Assembly: GCA_905235345.1 (NCBI GenBank)
Contig: CAJOLO010000068.1
Coordinates: forward strand, 1-7,995
Source: an uncultured Lachnospiraceae bacterium
Lineage (GTDB): Bacteria; Bacillota; Clostridia; Lachnospirales; Lachnospiraceae
Reading direction: 5' to 3'
DNA: 7,995 nt
Shown here: piece after piece, positions 1-6,884 of the stretch
Layout: every line of letters starts with the position of its first letter
Numbering within the stretch: position 1 is the stretch's first letter
Program-made: the position numbers and the translations under genes
The notes under the pieces: model-generated
Told to the model about the DNA's origin: nothing
The model's database searches: none
The model's input: the letters and a program-made list of their open reading frames with translations, nothing else

Positions 1-253
1 TATCTCCGGTTATTATCTCTGTGCAATCATGATACATTCCAATAACAGCTGCTCTTTCCGCATTCAGATTATTTCCAAATCTTTTGTTAGATATAAGTGT
101 AAGTGCATGAGCTATCATTCCAACCTCCAATGAATGCTCACTAATATTCTCCGGATATGAATTCCTCATCAAAGCCCATCTGTTAATATATTTCATGCGT
201 GATATCATTGCATAAAATGTACTGCTATTCATATCATTATTTTTATCATTCAT
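1..253 (-). CDS. yfbR: 5'-deoxynucleotidase, YfbR family HD-domain phosphohydrolase (partial, 3' end outside window)
   Basis: The first 84 codons of a minus-strand gene that runs off the left edge. The start at 253 is chosen because AGGAG (262-266) lies 8 bases upstream; an ATG nearer to that site opens a frame that stops after four codons. The segment RMKYINRWALMRN (residues 19-31) closely resembles the start of E. coli YfbR, including the Arg26-Trp27 pair; the equivalent Trp in YfbR favours deoxyribose. HD-superfamily metal ligands are present as His40 in SEHSLEV and His75-Asp76 in MYHDCTE, followed by ITGD. Known YfbR enzymes are about 200 residues and dephosphorylate deoxynucleoside 5'-monophosphates in the cytoplasm, so slightly over half is missing, including the last metal-binding Asp. 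Family assignment is strong; the exact substrate is inferred from the family. Confidence 0.88.
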   Translation of the reverse strand, partial: MNDKNNDMNSSTFYAMISRMKYINRWALMRNSYPENISEHSLEVGMIAHALTLISNKRFGNNLNAERAAVIGMYHDCTEIITGD

Positions 254-287
254 ATCTCATTCTCCTGTCAAATATACTGTCCTCATT

Positions 288-315
288 ATTCTTATCTTAT
301 AATCTCAAAAGTCAA
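288..315 (-). promoter_or_regulatory. Candidate sigma-A promoter for the YfbR gene
   Basis: On the minus strand, TTGACT (315-310) is followed after 16 bases by AAGAAT (293-288). Transcription would begin near 281 and give a leader of about 28 bases. The -35 is good and the -10 imperfect. An alternative is the perfect TATAAT at 384-379, just after the tRNA terminator, but it lacks a recognisable -35. The rest of 254-399 holds no convincing gene apart from a doubtful 22-codon frame at 312-380. Confidence 0.4.
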
Positions 316-399
316 GACTCGCTAAAGAATCCATACTTTACTGTTTTTCCATCAACAATATGATAAAGCCAAGACCTCATTATATGTACTCATAACATA

Positions 400-429
400 A
401 GAAAAGACACCCCCTCGGATGTCTTTTCT
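400..429 (-). terminator. Rho-independent terminator of tRNA-Gly
   Basis: On the minus strand a 13-bp stem (429-417 with 412-400) closes a GAGG tetraloop. It starts AGAAAAGACATCC, contains one U-G wobble, and ends in a T-rich arm running into TTATG. The wobble pair would be an A-C mismatch in a plus-strand transcript, so the hairpin suits minus-strand transcription. It lies 10 bases past the 3' end of the tRNA. Confidence 0.85.
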
Positions 430-439
430 AAAATCAAAG

Positions 440-511
<72 letters not shown>

Positions 512-531
512 ATTTCCTAACAACATGTAAG

Positions 532-560
532 ACTATATCACATAGAAAATAATTTGTCAA
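532..560 (-). promoter_or_regulatory. Sigma-A promoter of tRNA-Gly
   Basis: Consensus TTGACA (560-555), a 17-base spacer and TATAGT (537-532) on the minus strand. The predicted start is near 525, giving a short 5' leader of about 13 bases for RNase P to remove. This is the best promoter match in the window. It begins 34 bases after the prepilin stop codon. Confidence 0.88.
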
Positions 561-594
561 CCTAAATATTAAAAAATTTAAATTAATCATTCAT

Positions 595-1044
595 TTATTC
601 TACAAATCTGCTTCCCAATGTAGGATATATCATATTCCCAGGCTCATCTCCGCCATAATAAACTGCAACATTATTACGTATAGAGTCCAATGTATAATAA
701 TAATCATTATCCTGAAATACATCCCCATGAACATCTCTCTTACTTTTGCCCTCAAAGCTTGATGCTTCAATACCTAAACTTTTAAAAACCGTAGCCTTAA
801 ATTGTTCGCCATCCATGTCTTTTATCGGATACGGAGTAGCATGCTCTTGCGCATCTTCATACACTTTCTCATCAGTTACGGCAGCTATTATCTCTTTTGC
901 AACAGCACAACCCGTATCTATATCCCTACTAAGTCTCGCTTTATTAATATACTTTACTAATGTAGGTGCTAAAGCTGCAGCCAGAATTGCCATAATAGCT
1001 ATTACTATAATAAGTTCTACAAGCGAAAAACCCTTATTTTTCAT
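595..1044 (-). CDS. Type IV prepilin-like protein (prepilin-type N-terminal cleavage/methylation domain)
   Basis: A 149-residue protein with a class III prepilin leader. Residues 1-5 are a short basic leader, and the prepilin peptidase site is G5|F6 in KGFSLVEL. Glu10 is the conserved Glu+5 of the mature chain and Pro27 falls at the conserved +22 position; residues 6-26 form the hydrophobic assembly helix. The remainder is a small globular domain of about 110 residues with one cysteine (Cys46), so it cannot form the internal disulfide loop of Neisseria-type pilins. The start has AGGAGG (1058-1053) 8 bases upstream. No pilus ATPase, platform protein or prepilin peptidase lies in the window, so assembly must depend on genes elsewhere. 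It could be a pilus subunit, minor pilin or type II secretion-type pseudopilin. It has no terminator before the tRNA gene downstream. Confidence 0.92.
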   Translation of the reverse strand: MKNKGFSLVELIIVIAIMAILAAALAPTLVKYINKARLSRDIDTGCAVAKEIIAAVTDEKVYEDAQEHATPYPIKDMDGEQFKATVFKSLGIEASSFEGKSKRDVHGDVFQDNDYYYTLDSIRNNVAVYYGGDEPGNMIYPTLGSRFVE

Positions 1045-1110
1045 GCTCTAATCCTCCTAAATATTGTAATAGTAACGCCCCAACCACAACATTAATGAAT
1101 CCAATCCAAC

Positions 1111-1150
1111 AGATAAAAGAGATACTTATGATTAAGTATTTCTTTTATCT
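1111..1150. repeat. Long AT-rich inverted repeat between the 700-residue gene and the prepilin gene
   Basis: An 18-bp stem (1111-1128 with 1133-1150) around the 4-base loop TGAT. It has a single imperfect pair at 1121/1140, which is G-U in plus-strand RNA but a C-A mismatch in minus-strand RNA. Both flanking genes are on minus, and on that strand no run of T follows the stem (GTTGGATTGG), so it is not a classic terminator. It may partly terminate, stabilise or process the message of the 700-residue gene. Confidence 0.6.
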
Positions 1151-1173
1151 GAAGTAAAACCATCGATATAGCA

Positions 1174-3276
1174 TCACAAAATAACCATATCATGATTAAG
1201 TTTCTTAATAACCTGAAGTGTCTTAGTTCTGACCTCTTCTGCTTCATACAACGACAGCAATGTATCCTTATCAAACTTGTTTGACATCAGAAAATCAACC
1301 CAATCTCCAATGTAATTCTTTACATACTCGATATTCTCCGGTCGTCTGTCTTTAAGGTTCTCCTCAATCCTATTGATATGTTCAATTACCGTTGGCTCAT
1401 TGTTGCCACTGTTAACCGGTCTGTCATCTGATTCATCTGATAGTTCAATAACCTTTCCTGTCTTAGTAATAATAACACGCTTATTAGGTTTTACATCTGT
1501 CGAATCCGAAAAATTACCTCTTACAATAAGCATTTCTACGACTCGAACAAGGCAAGCAACACTATATGTTGCCTCTTCCTCTGTCTGCTTGTCACGATTC
1601 TTTGTCTTATACTGATTCCACAACCATTCAGACTTGCTTAACATCTCTTCGATTCCCGCATGTTTATACATATTCGAAATATCCGAATACACCACAGGCG
1701 ATGATGCCTTGCCAAACCCAAACTTAGAAGAAGAATGTGTATCCTGATTCTTAGACGTATCATATCTTGATGGCAGATTAATCTTATTATACGTCTCGGT
1801 AAACATCTTCTTAGCCTGTACTATATCGTATTGGGCACTGATAATAGTCCTATCCTTACTATTAAGACTATTTTTCACCATATCATCTGCAGCCAGGAAT
1901 ACAAGATGCTTCTGCCTATCCTCAAGAAGCTGTTTGATTTCATAGCTGGTCTTACTCTTCTCAACAATCGTATTCTTACGAACCTTAAACGCCTTGATTT
2001 TCTCTTTAACGCTGAAGAACATCTTAAGTAACGATGGATTAGCGTTGACATAATTGCCAATCCAATTCAGTTCCACATATTGATGCTCTATCTTATTAGA
2101 TATCTCATATACGTTATATCCGTCAAAGATTACATTAAGCGTTGTATATAACAGATCAAGTATCTCATACTTCTCATCCCACGAACGGGTTGAAAGATCC
2201 TGATTAACAAGCTGCTTGATTCCACACTCATAAAAGACAAGATTATATTCATATAATCCTTCAAATACATTACTCTTATCACTAAGAGATGCGCCTGAAC
2301 CAAGAATTTGAAGGTTTCTCTTCATATTAGGTTCATCCTCGATATATTTATACACTTTCTTGACAAATGCAGACACTTCTACAAGCAGACTGTCAATCCT
2401 CTTATTATATATCTCCTGCTTTGAAATTGCAGATATAACCGATCTGCTTAACACATTGGTATACTGTGTGCTATTGCAGTTTCTGATAAGCTCTTTAAAC
2501 TTCTCATATACCTTCATATTATCTATAGGTATATATTCAGCATTCAATCCATAGAATTCAAACGCCTTATTGTAATCCTGCTTACGAATAAACGAATTGA
2601 ACAATCCTATAGAGAATTGAATCTTGTAATCATTACTAACATGTGTATCTTCAACAAAATAGTCATAAAGAACCTCTAAATTGTTAAGATACGCTTCCGA
2701 GTTGGCTGATGAAGGCGAAAGATCCATATCCATTACAACACTGAATAAATCCATATATCCCATAACAGCCTTATCATAAGTAGACGGACGATCATCTGCA
2801 TCTGCAATCTGATAACAAGTATTAATAAGTAACGGAGCAACTCTTTCTCCTATCAACTTCATCGCATCCCCAAAGCAATCCAGTTGATAAAGATAGATAA
2901 GCCATACACTGTATCTATAAATTCCTGTTGTGTTGATAATAGCATCTGTATCAGACGGATCAATATCTCCATAAACAAACTTAAACAATGGTTCGATCCA
3001 TTCTTCAATCTCATACTTACCCGTTTTTTTGATATTTTCATCCACAAATTCGCCTAACTCATATAGTTTTGTGCATTGTGCTTTAACATCATCGTCCACG
3101 AGCATCGATGACAAATCAAAATCATGATCCTTAAGATAATCAATTACCAAAGCATAGAAACCTTCCTCTACCTGCTCATTCAAAAACCTAATCAACATCC
3201 CCTTATTAGAGGATGCTGCAATTGATATAATATTGGTATCATTCCCCCTAGTTACATTAGCCGGTAAATGTTGCAT
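1174..3276 (-). CDS. Large hypothetical protein of unknown family (700 aa)
   Basis: I do not recognise this protein. It has no signal peptide and no convincing membrane segment, so it is probably cytoplasmic. Most of it (about residues 25-500) looks alpha-helical, with amphipathic stretches rich in aromatic, Leu, Glu and Lys residues, including helical-repeat-like pieces such as QDYNKAFEFY (233-242). A Ser/Gly/Lys-rich linker follows (about 505-528), then a helical segment (530-587), an acidic linker (about 588-628) that includes a short beta-like stretch KRVIITKTGKVIEL, and a final helical domain (629-700). No nucleotide-binding, metal-binding or catalytic motif is apparent, and its six cysteines are scattered. 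The start is supported by AAGGAGG (3290-3284) 7 bases upstream. In the two stretches I translated by hand, lysine codons lean to AAG, whereas neighbouring genes favour AAA or mix both. A helical scaffold or adaptor is possible but unproven. Confidence 0.85.
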   Translation of the reverse strand: MQHLPANVTRGNDTNIISIAASSNKGMLIRFLNEQVEEGFYALVIDYLKDHDFDLSSMLVDDDVKAQCTKLYELGEFVDENIKKTGKYEIEEWIEPLFKFVYGDIDPSDTDAIINTTGIYRYSVWLIYLYQLDCFGDAMKLIGERVAPLLINTCYQIADADDRPSTYDKAVMGYMDLFSVVMDMDLSPSSANSEAYLNNLEVLYDYFVEDTHVSNDYKIQFSIGLFNSFIRKQDYNKAFEFYGLNAEYIPIDNMKVYEKFKELIRNCNSTQYTNVLSRSVISAISKQEIYNKRIDSLLVEVSAFVKKVYKYIEDEPNMKRNLQILGSGASLSDKSNVFEGLYEYNLVFYECGIKQLVNQDLSTRSWDEKYEILDLLYTTLNVIFDGYNVYEISNKIEHQYVELNWIGNYVNANPSLLKMFFSVKEKIKAFKVRKNTIVEKSKTSYEIKQLLEDRQKHLVFLAADDMVKNSLNSKDRTIISAQYDIVQAKKMFTETYNKINLPSRYDTSKNQDTHSSSKFGFGKASSPVVYSDISNMYKHAGIEEMLSKSEWLWNQYKTKNRDKQTEEEATYSVACLVRVVEMLIVRGNFSDSTDVKPNKRVIITKTGKVIELSDESDDRPVNSGNNEPTVIEHINRIEENLKDRRPENIEYVKNYIGDWVDFLMSNKFDKDTLLSLYEAEEVRTKTLQVIKKLNHDMVIL

Positions 3277-3315
3277 TGTAACGCCTCCTTCTTGTCAGTC
3301 TCTTCTTGTACGGTC

Positions 3316-3321
3316 ATTATA
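3316..3321 (-). promoter_or_regulatory. Candidate -10 box for the 700-residue gene
   Basis: A perfect TATAAT on the minus strand (3321-3316). It would start transcription near 3309, about 20 bases before the ribosome binding site. No good -35 lies 16-18 bases upstream, so the promoter may be weak or activator-dependent. It sits in the 3277-3525 divergent intergenic region, which is very AT-rich and otherwise shows only the opposing promoter. Confidence 0.4.
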
Positions 3322-3460
3322 AAACTATATATTGTTTGATATGAATAAACTTCACCTATCTATTTCATATAATATCACAATATCTTCACATTTACAACAC
3401 CAATTTAATTCATTTTCAGTTATTATTACAAAATATAGTTGTATATTTTTAACAAAAGGA

Positions 3461-3489
3461 TTGCATTTTTCAACATCAAGTATTAAAAT
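3461..3489 (+). promoter_or_regulatory. Candidate sigma-A promoter for the 185-residue anchored protein gene
   Basis: TTGCAT (3461-3466), a 17-base spacer and TAAAAT (3484-3489), placed 36 bases before the ATG with GGAG (3512-3515) between them. The predicted start is near 3496. Each box differs from consensus at one or two positions, and AT-rich background raises the chance of a false match. Confidence 0.5.
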
Positions 3490-3525
3490 ATATATACTAA
3501 TATTATATAAAGGAGAATCGGTATT

Positions 3526-4083
3526 ATGGCAAAAAACAATTATGGTAAATTAATTGCATTCACTACAGTTGTCGCCGCAGCCGGAGGAGTTTGCTACGTT
3601 TTTCGCGACAAAATCAAGGATAGTCCTTTATTCAAATCTGCTTCAAAAAAAGCTAATGACATATGTGATACAGTTAAGTCAAAGGTACACACAGACGATC
3701 ACTTCTACTTTGACGATTGGGACGAGGAACCTGATGATGAATCGAATAATAATCCGACTGTTTCCAACGATTCAACCTCTCGCGAATACACATCCCTATC
3801 ACATTCCAATAATGCTTCTATTAAGGCAGTGAACACGGATGATTCCAATAAATCTGATGAAAAGAAATCAACAGATAAAGTGACCGATACCGCTAAAGAT
3901 ATAGCGCAAAAAAGCAATGACAATACGAATGATATCCAGAGCGAATCCATTCCTACAATTGATTTTCCGGCAAATGCTTCAAAACCTGATGTTACGTCAC
4001 CGGAAAAATACGAAAACGAAAACTTATCTGACACTTCAGAAGATTCCGATGTACTTGCAGAGCAGGATAAACTGGACTTTTAA
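3526..4083 (+). CDS. Membrane-anchored acidic low-complexity protein, function unknown (185 aa)
   Basis: The protein has a short basic N-terminus, then one hydrophobic segment (about residues 9-26, LIAFTTVVAAAGGVCYVF). A basic stretch follows (27-54, with several Lys), then about 130 residues dominated by Asp, Ser, Asn, Thr, Glu and Lys with no predicted fold. The acidic patch FYFDDWDEEPDDE (60-72) is the most distinctive. The basic residues right after the hydrophobic segment suggest a single-pass protein with its tail inside the cell, loosely like small YtxH-type membrane proteins, although sequence identity cannot be claimed. An uncleaved signal anchor with an outside tail is the alternative. 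GGAG lies 10 bases before the ATG. The gene is divergent from the 700-residue gene and is followed within five bases by the hslO promoter, so it is probably monocistronic. Confidence 0.8.
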   Translation: MAKNNYGKLIAFTTVVAAAGGVCYVFRDKIKDSPLFKSASKKANDICDTVKSKVHTDDHFYFDDWDEEPDDESNNNPTVSNDSTSREYTSLSHSNNASIKAVNTDDSNKSDEKKSTDKVTDTAKDIAQKSNDNTNDIQSESIPTIDFPANASKPDVTSPEKYENENLSDTSEDSDVLAEQDKLDF

Positions 4084-4087
4084 CGGA

Positions 4088-4116
4088 TTGCAGATAAACT
4101 GATATTATAGTATAAT
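4088..4116 (+). promoter_or_regulatory. Sigma-A promoter of hslO
   Basis: TTGCAG (4088-4093), a 17-base spacer and a perfect TATAAT (4111-4116), starting five bases after the stop of the upstream gene. The predicted transcription start is about 4123, which is the first base of the hairpin described next. I see no CIRCE or CtsR-type operator around it. Confidence 0.72.
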
Positions 4117-4122
4117 ATTTTC

Positions 4123-4154
4123 AAACTGTCAGGCAGAAATTTGCTTGACAGTTT
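4123..4154 (+). terminator. Terminator-like hairpin at the 5' end of the hslO message
   Basis: A 14-bp stem (4123-4136 with 4141-4154) closes an AAAT loop. It begins AAACTGTCAGGCAG, includes two G-U pairs that form only in plus-strand RNA, and is followed by TATCTTTAATAAT. By position it could terminate the upstream 185-residue gene. It also lies between the hslO promoter and the hslO ribosome binding site, so it would be the first structure of the hslO transcript. The U-run after it is short and interrupted, so termination is probably partial. Confidence 0.65.
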
Positions 4155-4186
4155 TATCTTTAATAATTATAACGGAGAATATCGAT

Positions 4187-5062
4187 ATGAATGATATACT
4201 TATACGCGGCATGGCTGCCAATAATCAGGTACGTTTCTTTGCCGCCTACACAAAAGAGCTGGTTGAAACAGCAAGACAATTTCACAACACCAGTCCTGTT
4301 GCAACAGCAGCTTTAGGCAGACTTCTCACAGCAGGTTCCCTGATGGGTAGTATGTGCAAAAACAATTCTGATGTATTGACACTTCAAATACAATGTTCAG
4401 GTCCTATCGGCGGACTTACTGTCACTGCCAACTCTAAGGCGCAGGTAAAAGGCTATGTTAATAATCCCAATGTAATGCTTCCTCCAAATCCCAACGGAAA
4501 ACTCGATGTAGGAGGTGCTCTTGACCTCGGAGTCCTATCCGTCATTAAAGATATTGGTCTGAAAGAGCCATATGTAGGTCAATCTAACCTTGTGTCCGGA
4601 GAGATTGCAGAAGATTTAACGTATTATTTTGCCACAAGTGAACAGATTCCAACATCTGTTGCCCTCGGCGTATTAATGGAAAAAGATAATACTGTAAAGC
4701 ACGCCGGAGGTTTCATAATCCAACTCATGCCTTTTGCAGAAGAACAGATCATATCAGACCTTGAAACACGGCTAAAAGATTTCTCTTCAATCACATCTCT
4801 TATGGACAACGGAATGTCAATTCAACAAATGATGGAAAAACTGTTTGATGGTTATGATATAGATTTTACAGATGATATCACACCCTTATATCATTGTGAC
4901 TGTTCAAAGGACAGAGTATACAAGGCTGTTATGAGCATCGGCAAAAAAGATATAGAAGAAATGATATCCGAAGGAAAACCCATCCAGGTCGAATGTCATT
5001 TTTGCAACAAAAAATATAGTTTTGATATCAACGAACTTAACTCAATGTTGAATTCCGATTAA
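4187..5062 (+). CDS. hslO: Hsp33 redox-regulated holdase chaperone
   Basis: A 291-residue cytoplasmic chaperone, the usual family length. Hsp33 is held inactive by zinc; oxidation of its cysteines together with partial unfolding turns it into an ATP-independent holdase that protects proteins from aggregation. All four zinc cysteines are present: Cys237 and Cys239 in CDC, and Cys270 and Cys273 in CHFC, 30 residues apart, matching the CXC-X27-32-CXXC pattern. The N-terminal domain shows family-typical segments such as NTSPVATAALGRLLTA (34-49), QCSGPIGGL (69-77) and GYVNNP (89-94). The start at 4187 has GGAG (4174-4177) 9 bases upstream; the in-frame ATG at 4145 lies inside the hairpin, lacks a ribosome binding site and would add 14 atypical residues. 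It has its own promoter and converges on the glucosaminidase gene 64 bases away. Confidence 0.97.
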   Translation: MNDILIRGMAANNQVRFFAAYTKELVETARQFHNTSPVATAALGRLLTAGSLMGSMCKNNSDVLTLQIQCSGPIGGLTVTANSKAQVKGYVNNPNVMLPPNPNGKLDVGGALDLGVLSVIKDIGLKEPYVGQSNLVSGEIAEDLTYYFATSEQIPTSVALGVLMEKDNTVKHAGGFIIQLMPFAEEQIISDLETRLKDFSSITSLMDNGMSIQQMMEKLFDGYDIDFTDDITPLYHCDCSKDRVYKAVMSIGKKDIEEMISEGKPIQVECHFCNKKYSFDINELNSMLNSD

Positions 5063-5077
5063 CTTATGCCAAAACAT

Positions 5078-5112
5078 AAAAAAGGAGATGGTTAGATTCC
5101 ATCTCCTTTTTT
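5078..5112. terminator. Bidirectional terminator between hslO and the glucosaminidase gene
   Basis: A perfect 14-bp stem (5078-5091 with 5099-5112) around the loop TTAGATT. It has an A-run on the left flank and a T-run on the right, so both transcripts end in a U-rich tract. It lies 15 bases after the hslO stop and 14 bases beyond the stop of the convergent gene, and plausibly serves both. Confidence 0.93.
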
Positions 5113-5126
5113 ATATTGCTAATGTA

Positions 5127-6752
5127 TTAATTTGCAGCAGGTAATGCGCAAGCCGTCTCCGGCATATTATTATATACCGGTATATAAAATACCATAGTAT
5201 CCGATAATATTCTCAACGAACTGTATGCATTCCTTGTTGTCCTGCCCTCAGACCATGCCGCTTGAACATTAGTCATATACTGATGAAGATACGTCTGATT
5301 CGGATCAATAGGTTTTACATTAAACTTTTGGAAATATAACGTATTCTGTCCCTTTGCAATATAGTTCTGTGCAATATACGATGCACCGCCTATAATTGAC
5401 TTATATGGGGTTGTCCATGGTCTATTATATGTTGTAGCTCCATTACTACCACCCTTTGCCCAGAGAAGTCCCTTTGCAACAGCATTGGAACCATCCGTTG
5501 CACCGATATTATAGAAATTATATATCCCTTCATATCCTTTATACGTTCCTGTCGTCGAACCTGATCCGGTCATTCCCACTTCCTGTTTGCACCTTGCCGC
5601 AAGGAAATATGGATTAGCACCTGAATTCTTCCCCGCATCCATAAATGCCTGAACATAACTTCCTGTTGCAATCTGCCCCGTTGCAATATCCGTAACACTA
5701 TAATTTCCATTCATAAAAGTATCCTTCAAAATACTTTCAACAACCGTTCCGCTTTGAGATTCATCATAAGACAAGGTTTCAAATTGAAAGATATCTGTAT
5801 CATTTATAAAATTTCTCGGATCCATATAATAAGCAATAACCTCAGGTGCGGCACTATACCAATTATATCCGTCAAAAACCTTGTATTTATTTGTCGTAAT
5901 ATCATATGCTCCTTCTGCCTTTGAAAGATATGAAAGCGGTGCCAGACTGGCTATTCCATTAGGATAATTACTCTGTATGACATTCCTGCCAACCACACTC
6001 TCAGCCTTAACAGCTTCATTCCAATCAAGACCTGTATCAATAGCAACAAAGCTCCAGTTCGGATAAGTCTCCTTCAGTGCACTTATAGCTGCTTTATAAC
6101 CCTCAGGAAAGGCAGCTAACTGAGTAGCAAAATCAGCATCTGTCGCTAAATTTATTTGAGTATCTTCTTCTTTCGGAATATCTTCCTTATTTGGGGTGTT
6201 AATATCAATATAGTCTCCCAAAACATATCCCGTCTTAGTCTTACCACTATAGGAAACTTTAATTTTATACCAATATTTTCCGGAAGATTTCTTAATACTC
6301 AATATAGTTGCTTCTGTTTTTTTAGGAATCTTTATCAATGCTTTCGAAGTTGTTTTTGCTTTCTTTCTTACATTAAGTGTCGATGTAACTTTATTATTGA
6401 CAACTCCCACCGGTTTTGAGACTTTTTTTACATACGAAGAACTTATATATCCCGTCTTCTTCTTTCCATTTTCAAGGGTTGTTTTACATTTATACCATGT
6501 TACACCACCATTCTTAACATAACCAAGTATTGTTACATCTGTTCCGGCTGCAACCATACCATAGCTTTTATATTTAACTCCTGCTTTTTTTCTTATATTA
6601 ACTCTGGATTTTGTTGTACCCGGATAGGATATTACTGACTTACAGGTAACTGCAGCTTCTACTCTTTCATCGGTAAACGTCGCAGAAAAAACAACTAACA
6701 CCAATGCAAGAATGAACAATATCCTTTTTTTCTTCCGTATTGTTAATATCAT
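5127..6752 (-). CDS. Secreted SH3b-domain N-acetylglucosaminidase (peptidoglycan hydrolase)
   Basis: A 541-residue exported cell-wall enzyme. A signal peptide (basic MILTIRKKKR, hydrophobic 11-26) is probably cleaved near residues 33-34 (VEA-A). Two bacterial SH3 domains follow: about 37-108 (VNIRKKAG...GYISSSYV) and about 118-183 (LNVRKKAK...GYVLGDYI). After a Glu/Asp/Lys linker comes a conserved region starting near 213 (PEGYKAAISALKETYPNW). The catalytic domain spans about 365-500. Its NPYFLAARCKQEVG (380-393) places the probable catalytic acid at Glu391, and FYNIGATDG (413-421) is typical of LytB/LytG-like glucosaminidases. It likely cleaves after GlcNAc in peptidoglycan while the SH3b pair binds wall. 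The start at 6752 has GGGGAG 8 bases upstream; a longer frame from a TTG at 6782 lacks a ribosome binding site and would blur the signal peptide. It has its own promoter. Confidence 0.9.
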   Translation of the reverse strand: MILTIRKKKRILFILALVLVVFSATFTDERVEAAVTCKSVISYPGTTKSRVNIRKKAGVKYKSYGMVAAGTDVTILGYVKNGGVTWYKCKTTLENGKKKTGYISSSYVKKVSKPVGVVNNKVTSTLNVRKKAKTTSKALIKIPKKTEATILSIKKSSGKYWYKIKVSYSGKTKTGYVLGDYIDINTPNKEDIPKEEDTQINLATDADFATQLAAFPEGYKAAISALKETYPNWSFVAIDTGLDWNEAVKAESVVGRNVIQSNYPNGIASLAPLSYLSKAEGAYDITTNKYKVFDGYNWYSAAPEVIAYYMDPRNFINDTDIFQFETLSYDESQSGTVVESILKDTFMNGNYSVTDIATGQIATGSYVQAFMDAGKNSGANPYFLAARCKQEVGMTGSGSTTGTYKGYEGIYNFYNIGATDGSNAVAKGLLWAKGGSNGATTYNRPWTTPYKSIIGGASYIAQNYIAKGQNTLYFQKFNVKPIDPNQTYLHQYMTNVQAAWSEGRTTRNAYSSLRILSDTMVFYIPVYNNMPETACALPAAN

Positions 6753-6807
6753 TATATACGCTCCCCAAAAAAATATGCTCAAACAAAAATTAACATAACA
6801 TGGTTAC

Positions 6808-6836
6808 ATAATACTATAAATAAATAGATTTTTCAA
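6808..6836 (-). promoter_or_regulatory. Sigma-A promoter of the glucosaminidase gene
   Basis: TTGAAA (6836-6831), a 17-base spacer and TATTAT (6813-6808) on the minus strand, in the gap between the TPR gene stop and this gene. The predicted start is near 6801, giving a leader of about 50 bases. No clear terminator separates it from the upstream TPR gene, so some read-through is possible. Confidence 0.7.
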
Positions 6837-6884
6837 CATAAATATGTATTTATTTGATTTTTGTAACATTTATGTAATATTTTA

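Noticed and set aside
746..1051. 101-codon plus-strand frame opposite the prepilin gene
   Set aside because: It is the antisense shadow of a well-supported prepilin gene, and its hydrophobic end is just the complement of the prepilin helix region.
1045..1110. Prepilin promoter built from TTGTGG and TACAAT on the minus strand
   Set aside because: The spacer is only 15 bases and the -35 is poor; I could not support a distinct promoter here.
3339..3370. Inverted repeat ATATGAA/TTCATAT in the divergent promoter region
   Set aside because: Seven AT-rich base pairs with an 18-base gap is expected by chance; not enough to call an operator.
3705..4034. 109-codon minus-strand frame opposite the acidic anchored protein
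   Set aside because: Ser/Phe-rich composition is what the complement of an Asp/Ser/Asn-rich gene gives; no ribosome binding site supports it.
4145..4186. Longer hslO start adding 14 residues
   Set aside because: The ATG lies inside the hairpin without a ribosome binding site, and known Hsp33 proteins begin near the internal start.
6156..6419. 87-codon plus-strand frame inside the glucosaminidase gene
   Set aside because: Antisense to the SH3b domains, whose protein sequence is clearly constrained.
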